Shown: positions 26,575 to 34,779 of the stretch, in pieces
Numbering within the stretch: the stretch's first letter is position 1
How the letters are laid out: each line of letters starts with the position of its first letter
Assembly: GCF_003575965.1 (NCBI RefSeq)
Contig: NZ_QWJJ01000007.1
Location: 134,976 to 198,975, forward strand
Direction: 5' to 3'
Source of the DNA: Pseudooceanicola sediminis
GTDB lineage: Bacteria > Pseudomonadota > Alphaproteobacteria > Rhodobacterales > Rhodobacteraceae
DNA length: 64,000 bases
Made by a program: the position numbers and the translations under genes
Notes under the pieces: model-generated
The model's database searches: none
Told to the model about the DNA's origin: nothing
The model's input: the letters and a program-made list of their open reading frames with translations, nothing else

Positions 26575-26763
26575 ATGAGCAGCACCCTTGCAGAGCGCTA
26601 TAACCGCGAGGCCACCCGTCTTATGCCGCACATGGGCAGCGACCTTCAGGTCGACCCGACCATCAACGCCGCGAGCGAGATCGACGAGATCGTGTTTCGC
26701 CGCAGCGAATATCTCGGGGGCATGGCGGCCGTCCTCCTTGCCCTGATCGCGCGCGACAACTGA
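26575..26763 (+). CDS. Small phage protein of unknown function
   Basis: A 62-residue protein starting MSSTLAERYNREATRL, five bases after the previous gene stop. It is acidic in the middle (ASEIDEIVFRRSEY) and ends in a hydrophobic helix (GGMAAVLLALIA). It accompanies the upstream gene in related elements; no function is assigned. An in-frame ATG three codons earlier is possible. Confidence 0.6.
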   Translation: MSSTLAERYNREATRLMPHMGSDLQVDPTINAASEIDEIVFRRSEYLGGMAAVLLALIARDN

Positions 26764-26853
26764 GCCATCGCGCGCCGGTCCCGGCCCGCCCAAGCGGCGG
26801 GCTCGCCTCGGTAGAAGCCACGCACTCCGCGCGGCCCAAACCCGGAGGCAAAC

Positions 26854-27372
26854 ATGACCAAACTTACCGACACCCAAGCCATCATTCTCAGCGCCGCGTC
26901 CCAACGCGACGGCCATATCGCCTTGCCGCTTCCCGACAGCCTGCGCGGCGGGGCCGCCGCCAAGGTGGTCGGCGCTATGCTCGCAAAAGGCCTCATCGAA
27001 GAGGTGGAGGCCGATATGTGCAAAGGCGAAGCCGTCTGGCGCGAGACCGGCGACGGGCATGGCGTCACGCTGGTCGCCACCGACACAGGCCTCGCCGCCA
27101 TTGGAATTGAGACTGGTGGCGCGGAGGTCAAACCGACCAAAGACGCAGCCCCCAAGACCCGCACGCCGCGCGGGGGCACCAAGCAGGCCACTCTCATCGC
27201 CATGTTGCGCGCGCCAGACGGCGCGACCATCGCGGAGATCATGGCCGCGACTGGATGGCAGTCACACACCGTGCGCGGCGCGATGTCCGGCACGCTCAAG
27301 AAGAAGCTCGGGCTCGAAGTGACCTCGGACAAGGTCGAGGATCGGGGCCGCGTTTACACTATCCGCGACTGA
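26854..27372 (+). CDS. DUF3489 domain protein
   Basis: A 172-residue protein with the DUF3489 region at residues ~108-172: RGGTKQATLIAMLRAPDGATI, then IMAATGWQSHTVRGAMSG and KKKLGLEV, a winged-helix-like DNA-binding fold. The first ~70 residues (LTDTQAIILSAASQRDG) form a second helical domain. DUF3489 proteins are common in phages and near DUF2924/recombinase modules, as here (16 kb to the right). A regulatory role is plausible but unproven. AGGAGG-like purines precede the ATG. Confidence 0.85.
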   Translation: MTKLTDTQAIILSAASQRDGHIALPLPDSLRGGAAAKVVGAMLAKGLIEEVEADMCKGEAVWRETGDGHGVTLVATDTGLAAIGIETGGAEVKPTKDAAPKTRTPRGGTKQATLIAMLRAPDGATIAEIMAATGWQSHTVRGAMSGTLKKKLGLEVTSDKVEDRGRVYTIRD

Positions 27373-27430
27373 CGCACACGGCCCAACACACTGAGGACCG
27401 CCGTCCTTGCTGGGGCGGCGGGCTACTGCG

Positions 27431-27820
27431 TCATTTGAACAGCGAAATGAGTCCAAGCACGATCCCAATTGCTCCAAGGCCTACCGACCAAACCGCAAGC
27501 CAAGCTGGAATGTAGATTCGGGGATCCGGCGTCCGAAGATACCAGCACACCTTGCCAAACGCCCCGAGCTCTTTGATTTCAAAATTCAGCGGCTCGTTCT
27601 TCTTGACTCCAAGTGATTGCCTTGAATCGAAGGCCATGTAGATAGAGGTGTGATCGTCGTGGCCGAGCAAAACTGCATCGCATGACTTAGATCGGTCGGC
27701 AGTGTTTATTATTCGAGCGACGCCGTATCGCCCAACCCCACTCCGATACGACTGATGCACGCGGACGATCGAACTGCCCCATTCGCTTCGATCGAGCCCT
27801 TTGACTTCTAATTCTGGCAT
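27431..27820 (-). CDS. C-tail-anchored membrane protein of unknown function (cargo candidate)
   Basis: A 129-residue protein with a soluble beta-rich N-terminal part and one C-terminal transmembrane helix (residues ~106-127, AWLAVWSVGLGAIGIVLGLIS) ending in a basic tail. No family is recognised. Codon composition is less GC-rich than the phage genes on either side. It lies between the rightward DUF3489 group and the leftward early operon end, a typical spot for morons. The membrane topology would suit superinfection exclusion, which is inference only. Confidence 0.6.
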   Translation of the reverse strand: MPELEVKGLDRSEWGSSIVRVHQSYRSGVGRYGVARIINTADRSKSCDAVLLGHDDHTSIYMAFDSRQSLGVKKNEPLNFEIKELGAFGKVCWYLRTPDPRIYIPAWLAVWSVGLGAIGIVLGLISLFK

Positions 27821-27894
27821 GTTCTGGTCCCGGCTGATTTGGGGACATCATACACCTTCAGCGTGACAAGTAGTAAGATCTATGCAAGTCGAAG

Positions 27895-28113
27895 TTACGC
27901 TTTCTCGCGCAATCGTTCGAAAATCCGCCGCAGCGCGAATGAACGCGCGATGCTCACCACCGTGAAGATTGCGCCCATCTTCAGGTTCTGCGCCAATGTC
28001 GTATGCAGCCCAAAGATCGGAAAGATCAGGATCTGCGTGATGACCGCAACGCCGTAGCCGATGACCACGTTGGCGACGGACTCGATCAGCGACATGAGCC
28101 GCGATTGCTTCAT
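27895..28113 (-). CDS. DUF7220-type small phage membrane protein
   Basis: A 72-residue protein with two hydrophobic helices (VVIGYGVAVITQILIFPIFG and MGAIFTVVSIARSFALR) and the family phrase MKQSRLMSLIESVANV. This is a widespread phage protein (DUF7220) of unknown role. Its ATG overlaps (ATGA) the stop of the alternative frame of the upstream methyltransferase gene, which matters for deciding which frame of that gene is translated at its 3' end. Confidence 0.8.
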   Translation of the reverse strand: MKQSRLMSLIESVANVVIGYGVAVITQILIFPIFGLHTTLAQNLKMGAIFTVVSIARSFALRRIFERLREKA

Positions 28114-29294
28114 GTCGCCACCTCATTCATCGGCCAGCAATTGAGCCGCGAGAGTTCGGAGCGCATGCGCGGCAACCAGTGGGACCACGCCGTTGCCGCA
28201 GAGCCGAAGGCGGTCCACCCGGTGGGCCAGCCCATCAGCGCCTCGACGAATGCTGGGTTCAGCGTCCGGCGCGGCTCGGAGGTATCGCTCCCAGCCGTCG
28301 GCGTCACCAGGACCTGGCGGCCAAGCAGGCCGTTGACCGGCGTGTTCGCCAATGTCGTCGCCCCGTCCTTGTGATCCCGCGCCGTTGGCGTCATCCACAT
28401 CTGGCTGGCGCTGGTCAGGTCGGCCGATTTGCGATTGCCCGCGCTCGGCTTGTTGCCGTCCGTCGCCATCGGCGTTGGCCAGTCCCGCGCCATGCCATCG
28501 AGACCCTTCTCGTGTCTCCGGGCACCGCCCCGGCTGCGAAAGTTGTCGGTCTGCGGCGTTGGCCACATCGCGGCCGATGTCGCCAGGTTCATCCCGTGTT
28601 TGCCCGCCGATTGTGATGGCGTCGGTTTCGTCTGCCGGTTCTCGTTGGCGCTCGCCCGTGGCGTTGGCCAGAGCCGCAGCATCTCCGTCCGGTTCCCACC
28701 GCTCGAGCGGGTCCCGGAGCAAGCGCGCGGGGTTGGCAAGTTGATCGTGCTCGCGGTGCGCGACGATGAAGAGCCGCTCGCGCTTGTGGGGTGCACCGAC
28801 TTCCGCCGCCGTGAAGAGGCCTGCCGCAAGGCGGTAGCCCATGCCGACCAGTCCGCTGGCGACTTCGGGAAATCCGAGGCGGACATGATGGGCGACATTT
28901 TCGAGGAAGACGAAGGGTGGCTCGACCTCTCCGATGATGCGCGCGACATGCGGCCAGAGGTGCCGCGGGTCGTCCGCGCCCCGGCGCTTGCCCGCGACGG
29001 AGAACGGCTGGCACGGATATCCCGCAGTGACGATGTCCACCGCGCCGCGCCACGGGCGGCCGTCAAAGCTGGCAACATCGTCCCAGACAGGTGCCGGATC
29101 CAGGGCCGCCTCTTCCATCCGCGCCACGAGAATGGCCGCGGCGTAGGTTTCCCGTTCGACATGGCCCACAGTTCGATAGCCGGGCATGGCAATGGTGAGC
29201 CCGAGGTCGAGCCCGCCTGCGCCGGAGCAGAGCGAGAGGCCGAACAGGTCTCCGGCTCCGGAACCGTGTCCGGAGGAAGGTAAAGCCAGGTCAT
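28110..29294 (-). other. Alternative open frame over the cytosine methyltransferase gene with a phage MTase C-terminal pattern
   Basis: A second reading frame is open for 394 codons over the same DNA as the methyltransferase. Its first ~185 codons look like Ser/Arg-rich shadow sequence, but from about 28745 leftward it carries repeats of WPTP (RLWPTPRAS, AMWPTPQTD, DWPTPMATDG, WMTPTARDHKDG) and then LNPAFVEALMGWPTGWT, a C-terminal pattern I know from phage DNA methyltransferases. Its stop overlaps the next gene start as ATGA, typical of coupled genes. It may be a real overlapping product, the C-terminus of a frameshifted enzyme, or a relic. Confidence 0.4.
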
Positions 29295-29298
29295 GCAT
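28123..29298 (-). CDS. Phage DNA cytosine-C5 methyltransferase
   Basis: A 391-residue C5-cytosine methyltransferase with motifs in canonical order: I (LSLCSGAGGLDLGL, SAM binding, residue ~20), IV (GYPCQPFSVAG, catalytic Cys near residue 95), VI (FLENVAHH), VIII (APHKRERLFIV) and a C-terminal motif X-like block (LRLCGNGVVPLVAAHAL). Between VIII and X lies ~150 residues of repeated LANA/DANG-type low-complexity sequence where a target-recognition domain is expected. The same DNA encodes another pattern in a second frame (see separate entry). It is adjacent to a ParB-fused methyltransferase; both probably protect phage DNA from host restriction. Confidence 0.8.
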   Translation of the reverse strand: MHDLALPSSGHGSGAGDLFGLSLCSGAGGLDLGLTIAMPGYRTVGHVERETYAAAILVARMEEAALDPAPVWDDVASFDGRPWRGAVDIVTAGYPCQPFSVAGKRRGADDPRHLWPHVARIIGEVEPPFVFLENVAHHVRLGFPEVASGLVGMGYRLAAGLFTAAEVGAPHKRERLFIVAHREHDQLANPARLLRDPLERWEPDGDAAALANATGERQREPADETDAITIGGQTRDEPGDIGRDVANAADRQLSQPGRCPETREGSRWHGAGLANADGDGRQQAERGQSQIGRPDQRQPDVDDANGAGSQGRGDDIGEHAGQRPAWPPGPGDADGWERYLRAAPDAEPSIRRGADGLAHRVDRLRLCGNGVVPLVAAHALRTLAAQLLADE

Positions 29299-29302
29299 CG
29301 CC

Positions 29303-30556
29303 TCAGCGTGGGTTGGCCGTCAGATCGGCGAAGCTCTCACCGGTTTCGTCCAGCACGGCGGTCTGGCCCGTGAACTGCTGCCAGCGTTGCACGGCGACAT
29401 CGACGTAGGCCGGGTTCAGTTCGACCCCGAGGCACACACGGCCCGTGGTTTCCGCCGCGATCAGCGTGGTGCCGGACCCCATAAAGGGCTCGTAGACCGC
29501 CTGACCGGGGCTTGAATTGTTGAGGATCGGCCGGCGCATGCATTCGACGGGTTTCTGGGTCCCGTGCACGGTTTCCGCATCCTGATCTTTGTTGGCGATC
29601 TGCCAGAGCGTCGTCTGCTTGCGGTCGCCCGCCCAATGGCCCTTGCCGGTTTTTTTCACGGCATAGAGGCAGGGTTCGTGCTGCCAGTGATAATCGCCGC
29701 GGCTCAGCACCAGGCGATCCTTGGCCCAGATGATTTGCGAGCGGATGTTGAAGCCGGAGGCCTCGAGGCTCTCGGCGACCGTCGTCGCATGCAGCGCGCC
29801 GTGCCAGACATAGGCCACATCGCCCGGGAACAGCGCCCAGGCCTCGCGCCAATCCGCGCGGTCGTCATTCAGCACCCTGCCGGTGCGCTTGGTGGCTGCG
29901 GCGCCAGCTTTGTTGCGCCAGCCGGGATCGTATTCGACTCCGTAGGGTGGATCGGTCACCATCAGCAGCGGTGTCACATCGCCGAGCAGACGTTCGACGT
30001 CCGTGGCCACCGTCGCGTCCCCGCAGAGCAACCGATGCTTTCCCAGCACCCAGAGATCGCCGGGACGGCTGATCGGGGTCTCGGGTGCCTCCGGAACATC
30101 GTCCTCTCTCTCACGGGATGCGGTCTCGGGATCGACCTCACCGGCCAACAGCGCTTCGAGCTCAGCATCGTCGAAGCCAATGAGCGACAGGTCAAAATCC
30201 TCGGCCAGCAGGTCGTTCAGCTCGGCCGAGAGCAGTGCTTCATCCCAGGTCCCGAGTTCCGTCAGCTTATTGTCCGCGATCCGGTAAGCCCGTCGTTGCG
30301 CCTCGGTCAAATGGCCCAGCACGATCACGGGGGCCTCGGTCAGCCCCAGCTGCGTCGCGGCCCATACCCGACCGTGGCCCGCGATCAGCTCTCCGTCGTC
30401 GGCGACGAGGCAAGGCACCGTCCAGCCGAACTCCGCCATGCTGGCGGCAATCTTCGCGACCTGATCCGCGCCATGCGCCTTTGCGTTCTTCGCATAGGGC
30501 TGGAGCCTGTGCAGCGGCCACATCTCGATTGCATCCGGGGCAAAGCTCAGGGTCAT
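29303..30556 (-). CDS. ParB-domain-fused DNA methyltransferase (N4/N6 type)
   Basis: A 417-residue protein. Residues ~8-135 are a ParB/sulfiredoxin-like domain (ELIAGHGRVWAATQLG, RAYRIADNKLTELG). Residues ~165-400 form a beta-class amino-methyltransferase: DPPY at 202-205 before FMGSGTT at 358-364 (SAM-binding motif I), the order of class beta. It modifies adenine-N6 or cytosine-N4. ParB-fused methyltransferases are common in phages and may be targeted by the ParB-like part. Four bases separate it from the downstream cytosine methyltransferase, so the two are co-expressed. Confidence 0.92.
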   Translation of the reverse strand: MTLSFAPDAIEMWPLHRLQPYAKNAKAHGADQVAKIAASMAEFGWTVPCLVADDGELIAGHGRVWAATQLGLTEAPVIVLGHLTEAQRRAYRIADNKLTELGTWDEALLSAELNDLLAEDFDLSLIGFDDAELEALLAGEVDPETASREREDDVPEAPETPISRPGDLWVLGKHRLLCGDATVATDVERLLGDVTPLLMVTDPPYGVEYDPGWRNKAGAAATKRTGRVLNDDRADWREAWALFPGDVAYVWHGALHATTVAESLEASGFNIRSQIIWAKDRLVLSRGDYHWQHEPCLYAVKKTGKGHWAGDRKQTTLWQIANKDQDAETVHGTQKPVECMRRPILNNSSPGQAVYEPFMGSGTTLIAAETTGRVCLGVELNPAYVDVAVQRWQQFTGQTAVLDETGESFADLTANPR

Positions 30557-30952
30557 GCGGGTCGGTTCGCCTCAATCGGGTGGACTCCGGATACCGGCAC
30601 CCAGCCTAGACCCCACGAGGGGTCCAGCGGCCATCGGGCGTATCCGGTGCCAAAGGTTTGTTTTATTGTGGTTTTCAGCAGATCGCAGGTGGATGCCTGC
30701 TAGGGGTGGCTTCCCAAAAAACCGGCCCTGTCGCTAGCGATATTGCGCGCTTCGCCCGCCCGTATACGTTTCGGGCCGGGAAGGACCCGCGAAGTCAGCG
30801 GGTTAGCGGCTTGGGCCCCAGCTGGCCACCTTGGTGGACCCCGGAAGCCAGCTGCGCGGCCGCTGCCTGCGCGCGCCTCTCCCGAGTATATCCAATTTCT
30901 AGCCTCTCAGCCGGAAACTGTAACCCTTTGCGATGTCTCACTGAAAATTCTG
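30557..30952 (-). other. Non-coding gap between methyltransferase genes and DUF6362 gene
   Basis: No supported coding sequence lies in these ~400 bases. It holds a hairpin of six base pairs with a four-base loop at 30609-30624 (gacccc/ggggtc) and a short palindrome CCACC-TT-GGTGG at 30826-30837. A T-rich patch at 30656-30675 contrasts with the GC-rich surroundings. It may contain the promoter for the methyltransferase pair, but I could not assign -35 and -10 boxes with confidence. Confidence 0.4.
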
Positions 30953-31399
30953 TCACAGGACGATTTTCCTTGACAGGTTGTTCGCGTTCTCAACCACGAA
31001 ACGCCGTGACCGCTTCGAAGGCGGCACGCGCCCATTGAGCCGCCAGGTGATCAGCGCGAGGCCGTATTGCCAATGGCGGTTGGCCGCGGGGCGGCTGATC
31101 CCCATCTCCCAGCAGATCGGCTTCCACGGCGTGCGCTCGGCCCGCAACCAGACGATCCGGGCATCGTCCCGCTCCAGCCAGCGCAGCCAGAGCAATGCCT
31201 CCTCGGCCTCGGAGATCTGGCGCGGTCCCGGCCGGGGCCTGCGCATTTGCGGTTCCTGACCGACCTTGTCCGCGAAGCTGTGAAAATACTCGGGCCAGGC
31301 ATTGAAGAAGCCCTGCGGCATGACGCCGGGCAAGGTACGGAAGACATCGGCCGCGCTCTCCAGCCGGTCCTCCACGCGCGCTGTGGTCCACTCAGTCAT
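30953..31399 (-). CDS. DUF6362 family phage protein
   Basis: A 148-residue protein of the DUF6362 family: N-terminal TARVEDRLESAADVFRTLP, central AWPEYFHSF and RPRPGPRQISEAEEALLWLRWLE (core ISEAEEALLWL), then an HTH-like C-terminal part PWKPICWEMGISRPAANRHW. The last part resembles the region-4 recognition helix of sigma-like or packaging DNA-binding proteins. Family members recur next to RuvC-like genes in Rhodobacterales phages. It overlaps the downstream small gene by eight bases. Confidence 0.8.
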   Translation of the reverse strand: MTEWTTARVEDRLESAADVFRTLPGVMPQGFFNAWPEYFHSFADKVGQEPQMRRPRPGPRQISEAEEALLWLRWLERDDARIVWLRAERTPWKPICWEMGISRPAANRHWQYGLALITWRLNGRVPPSKRSRRFVVENANNLSRKIVL

Positions 31400-31595
31400 T
31401 GCCTACCTCCGGTTCCCGCTTGCCATAAAGGCGTTCGCCCAGCTGGCGGACCAACTCGCGCTCTGGCCAGGTGAGGCGATTGTCATCCACGGAGACTGCC
31501 AGAACGCCCTGTTCCTTCCAGCCGTCCTTTTTGACTTGATCGGGGCTGCGGCGAGTGCCCCCGAAGCCGCGAGGGGCGAAGCTCATGCGGTTCAT
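31392..31595 (-). CDS. Small phage protein of unknown function
   Basis: A 67-residue basic protein (MNRMSFAPRGFGGTRRS), with a central segment KKDGWKEQGVLAVSVDDNRLTWPERELV. It is conserved in position between the RuvC-like resolvase and DUF6362 genes of related phages. Both borders overlap neighbouring genes (stop/start overlaps at 31392-31399 and 31592-31595), which supports translation. Confidence 0.65.
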   Translation of the reverse strand: MNRMSFAPRGFGGTRRSPDQVKKDGWKEQGVLAVSVDDNRLTWPERELVRQLGERLYGKREPEVGND

Positions 31596-32110
31596 GCCAT
31601 GCCTCCTTCGGTCTCGATCGCCCAGTGCAGGATCGCGATGGCGTCGGCCTCGTTGTCATCGGCCGGGCTGAAGCCACGCGCCTCAGCGGCTGCGATCATG
31701 GCCGCCTTGTTGGCGTTGCCCTTGCCAGTGGCGTGGCGCTTGATGGTTCCGACGGGCACGCCTTGGTAAGGCACGCCGCGCATCTCGGCCCATGCGGTCA
31801 GCGTGGCCATCAGCCCCCCATAGACATGCGCCGCATCGGTCCCGGCGTGGCGGCGAACTTCCTCGAACCAGATAGCGGCAATGGGACCAGACAACCGCTG
31901 CAACTCGCCCAACCAATTGGTGAAGCGCAGGTATCGCATCCCACCACCGTCATAGCGCCCGGGTTTGAACGAAGCCGTCCCGCTGGTGATAATGCCGTCC
32001 GCGGACCGTAGCGCCCAGCCCGTTGTGGTCCCAAGATCCAGGGCCAGGATGGTCGCCGACAAAGCTATCGTCTGGTGTTGACACACGGTTTCAATTTGCC
32101 TGTTCGACAT
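31592..32110 (-). CDS. RuvC-like Holliday junction resolvase / RNase H-fold nuclease
   Basis: A 172-residue RNase-H-fold nuclease. The first acidic motif is ILALDLGTTTGWAL (Asp near residue 24); the second is the Glu in AIWFEEVRR (residue ~82); the C-terminal pair is in DDNEADAIAILHWA (residues ~151-163). These four acidic positions are the RuvC catalytic set, and the KGNANKAAM helix is typical of phage versions. It probably resolves branched replication intermediates before packaging. The ATG at 32110 has GGAG six bases upstream, so the much longer in-frame start at 32380, which would cross the repeat-bearing region, is rejected. Confidence 0.85.
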   Translation of the reverse strand: MSNRQIETVCQHQTIALSATILALDLGTTTGWALRSADGIITSGTASFKPGRYDGGGMRYLRFTNWLGELQRLSGPIAAIWFEEVRRHAGTDAAHVYGGLMATLTAWAEMRGVPYQGVPVGTIKRHATGKGNANKAAMIAAAEARGFSPADDNEADAIAILHWAIETEGGMA

Positions 32111-32173
32111 TGTCATCTCCATTGCTGCTCGAAAGGTGAAAGGTGCGGGGCAGATCGGCCCGTGCGCGGATAC

Positions 32174-32232
32174 CCCACGACGTATGGGATGGGGCCAAAC
32201 CTGCTCGTTGCCCCCCATACGTAGTATGGGGG
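32174..32232. repeat. Pair of CCCA...TGGG palindromes, operator-like
   Basis: A perfect nine-base-pair inverted repeat with a three-base loop lies at 32212-32232 (CCCCCATAC / GTATGGGGG around GTA). A related imperfect palindrome lies at 32174-32188 (CCCA, ACGTA core, TGGG). Both share the unit CCCA-ACGTA-TGGG. They sit immediately upstream of the RuvC-like gene in the non-coding gap, which suits a regulator-binding site. A terminator is less likely because no T-run follows on either strand. Confidence 0.55.
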
Positions 32233-32241
32233 CTTTCCACA

Positions 32242-32409
32242 CTAACTCCTCTTTTGCGGGTAACGTGCTGATAAAGAACGAGAAAATAGGAGTTCGGAGG
32301 AGTTGGGGAGGAGTTAGCCCACTAACTCCTCTTGTGGAGTAAGCCATTGATTTCATTGATACAGGAGTTAGGGAGGACATAGGAGTTAGGCCTCACTCCT
32401 AGGAGTTAG
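32242..32409. repeat. Iteron-like cluster of AGGAGTTAG repeats
   Basis: Six exact copies of the nonamer AGGAGTTAG occur in 168 bases: forward at 32309, 32363, 32381 and 32401, reverse (CTAACTCCT) at 32242 and 32322. Near copies start at 32288, 32298 and 32394. Neighbouring copies are spaced about 10-13 or 18-20 bases, close to one or two helical turns. The last copies overlap the 3' end of the primase-helicase gene and form a 12-base palindrome ACTCCTAGGAGT at 32395-32406. The arrangement resembles replication-origin iterons or a cooperative operator. Confidence 0.7.
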
Positions 32410-34779
32410 TGAGCCCAAATCGTCGTCCGCAGCCGTCTCCGGATAGACCCAAACGGCCGGGTTTTCGACGTCCATGCAGACCCCGGAATTGGGGCATTTG
32501 TAGTGGCTGGGAAGGACGGGATCGGCGTCTTCGAAGACCTCTCCGGTCTCCGGATCGACACGCTCTTCGGGGCGAAACCGCATCCCATCGACGCAGAGGT
32601 AACCGAACCGGGATCGAACCTTCGGATAGCCAAAGGCGCTGCCATCTCGCAGGAATTTAACATGGCCCTTCGTGGCCAGAACACTCAACCGTTCGCGGAT
32701 GGTGTATTTGCTGCCAAGCCCACTCTGGTTCTCGAAGGCCTCGGCGAACTGCATGGTCGTGTAGAGTTGCCCGCTGGTGGCCTCCTCGAAAAGCAGGTCG
32801 AGGATCACATCGCGCTTGCGGTTGCGCTCGGCGTCATGTTTGGCCCCGACCTCCTTGCGAACCAGTCGCTCGTTCATGGGGTTCAACTCGACCCATTGCC
32901 CGTCGACTTTGTCGATCAGCTTGGCGGGAAGCGCAGGTCCGTTCCTGAGCTCGATCTCCAGCTTGCGTTCCGGGGCCTGTTCGTCGGGCCGGTGGAGGAT
33001 CAGGCCGGAGGTATAGAACCCGCGCAGCGCGCTGGCGCCTGAGAGCGCGAGGAAGGGATCGTCTTTGACCTGCTGCTTGCTGAGCTTCTTGGTGTGGTGG
33101 ACCAGGATCACCCCGCAATCGGGGTCGACATGGTCTCGCAGCACCTCGACGCGTTCCTTGAGGAAGAACATCATGGCGGTGTTGTCGTTCTCGCCGCCAC
33201 CATCGGGCCCGCCGTCGAACAGGTTGCGGATAGGGTCCACGCAGAGAATGTCAGGCGGTGCCTCCGGGAACGCTGTCTGCACGGCGCGCGCGACCCGCAC
33301 GCTGCCCTCGTTGTCGAGCAGCATCTTGAGCTTTGGCGTCGCAACGAAGGTGTCGCGCGCGGCGGCCAGCACCTCTGGCGGCAGGGCAATCTGCTTCAGG
33401 CGTTCGCGCAGATAGTGATACTGGATCTCCGCTTGAAGGTAGAAAATGCGTAGCGCCCGCGGCGGAGTGAACCCGAGGAATGACACGCCAGCCGCCATGT
33501 AGACGAGCCAGGAAATCAGAAGGTCGCTCTTGCCCACCTTGGGCGCGCCGCCCAGCACCAGAAGCCCGCCTGGCGTCAGCACACGCGGAGCAATGATGTC
33601 CTCCGGCATGGGGCTCTGGTCGTCGAGCAGCGCGCCGAGCGTGAAGGCAGGCATCTCCTGTGGCCCCGGTGGGCCGGAGTCCAGCCGGATCAGCGGCGGG
33701 CCGTATTTCTCGACATGCCGGTCCCAAAGCCGCTCGGACTCGCGTTTGAGCCGCTCTACTGGCCACTGGGGCCGCAGCATCGCGGCGTTGTAGCCACAGA
33801 TGCCTTCCCAACCCTCGTCTTTTGTCATCCGGCCCTCATGGACCATACGGATGAAATGGCCGATCGCGGCGGATGCTCCCTCGAAGCGGGACCAGTCGTC
33901 CTGCGCCCCCTCTCGCACGGGGGTCACCAGCACATCGTCCATGGCGGGCTTGTCCGGATGGGTGAACTCAGGCTGCAGGGACACGCCCGGCGCGGGCAGC
34001 ATGTCGGCGACCGCCTCGATGAACTCGTCCAGATCACGCTCGTGGGCGGCGTTCAGCTCGACAATACGCACCTGCGTTTTCAGGCTGTTCTTGTAATAGA
34101 CAGAGCCCGCCACGCGGATGGGCTGGTGGGCCGAGCGGAAATGCATGTCACCGCCGACCTTGGCGGCAATGTCACCGCGCAGACGGCAGACACGGGCGAT
34201 GTCTTCACCTTCCGCAGGCTCGGTCAGCATCCACCAGACGTGAGCTTTCCGCTGGCCCTCGGGCGTTACGCCGCCGCTTTCCACCACCATGGTCGGCGCG
34301 CCGAGGTGGCGTTCGAGGTGCGCACGCTTGGCAGCGATGTCGCCGGTGTCGAGATCGACCACGACGTTTTGCATCTGCAGGATTTCCGCTGCCTTGGCCT
34401 GGCCGGACGCGGCCACGGTGCCGGGTATCACGTAGACCGCTGCTCCCTGGCGCGAGGCCCATGTTGCGAAGGTCGCCATCTTCTCGGGGGCGGCCCGGTC
34501 CGCCTTGAGCCAGATGTTATGCGGACGGCCATCGATGCCCTGACCCTTGTCGATGAAACTGCGGACCGGGATCAGCCCGTCGCAATAGCCGAAGACGACT
34601 TGCATGAACTGGGCGATTTGCTCCGGATCAGGCTCGTCGCCGAACACGTCGACCTGCGGCGCGGCGTCATTGAAATCGCGCCACGGATTGAAATGAACGA
34701 TGTTCTCTTCGGGCCCATCGGGCACTGTGTCATCGCGCATTTGCGTGTCCTCGTCGGGATCGGCTGGCTCGTCAGTCAT
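32386..34779 (-). CDS. Phage primase-helicase fusion (AEP-like primase plus RecA-like ATPase)
   Basis: A 797-residue replication protein from the ATG at 34779, whose start overlaps the upstream nuclease stop (ATGA). The N-terminal third resembles RepB/AEP-type primases (NVVVDLDTGDIAAKRAH, then HFRSAHQPIRVAGSVYYK). A central AAA_25/RepA-like helicase has Walker A in LVLGGAPKVGKSDLL and Walker B in ILCVDPIRNLFDG, plus GVILVHHTKK. The C-terminal ~200 residues include a winged-helix-like part and end in a Cys-containing segment near PNSGVCMDVEN. It probably primes and unwinds at the phage origin; the adjacent repeat cluster is a candidate site. Confidence 0.85.
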   Translation of the reverse strand: MTDEPADPDEDTQMRDDTVPDGPEENIVHFNPWRDFNDAAPQVDVFGDEPDPEQIAQFMQVVFGYCDGLIPVRSFIDKGQGIDGRPHNIWLKADRAAPEKMATFATWASRQGAAVYVIPGTVAASGQAKAAEILQMQNVVVDLDTGDIAAKRAHLERHLGAPTMVVESGGVTPEGQRKAHVWWMLTEPAEGEDIARVCRLRGDIAAKVGGDMHFRSAHQPIRVAGSVYYKNSLKTQVRIVELNAAHERDLDEFIEAVADMLPAPGVSLQPEFTHPDKPAMDDVLVTPVREGAQDDWSRFEGASAAIGHFIRMVHEGRMTKDEGWEGICGYNAAMLRPQWPVERLKRESERLWDRHVEKYGPPLIRLDSGPPGPQEMPAFTLGALLDDQSPMPEDIIAPRVLTPGGLLVLGGAPKVGKSDLLISWLVYMAAGVSFLGFTPPRALRIFYLQAEIQYHYLRERLKQIALPPEVLAAARDTFVATPKLKMLLDNEGSVRVARAVQTAFPEAPPDILCVDPIRNLFDGGPDGGGENDNTAMMFFLKERVEVLRDHVDPDCGVILVHHTKKLSKQQVKDDPFLALSGASALRGFYTSGLILHRPDEQAPERKLEIELRNGPALPAKLIDKVDGQWVELNPMNERLVRKEVGAKHDAERNRKRDVILDLLFEEATSGQLYTTMQFAEAFENQSGLGSKYTIRERLSVLATKGHVKFLRDGSAFGYPKVRSRFGYLCVDGMRFRPEERVDPETGEVFEDADPVLPSHYKCPNSGVCMDVENPAVWVYPETAADDDLGSLTPRSEA

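Noticed and set aside
27380-27425. GC-rich inverted repeat after the DUF3489 gene
   Set aside because: Stem is only six pairs with a long loop and no T-run, too weak to call a terminator.
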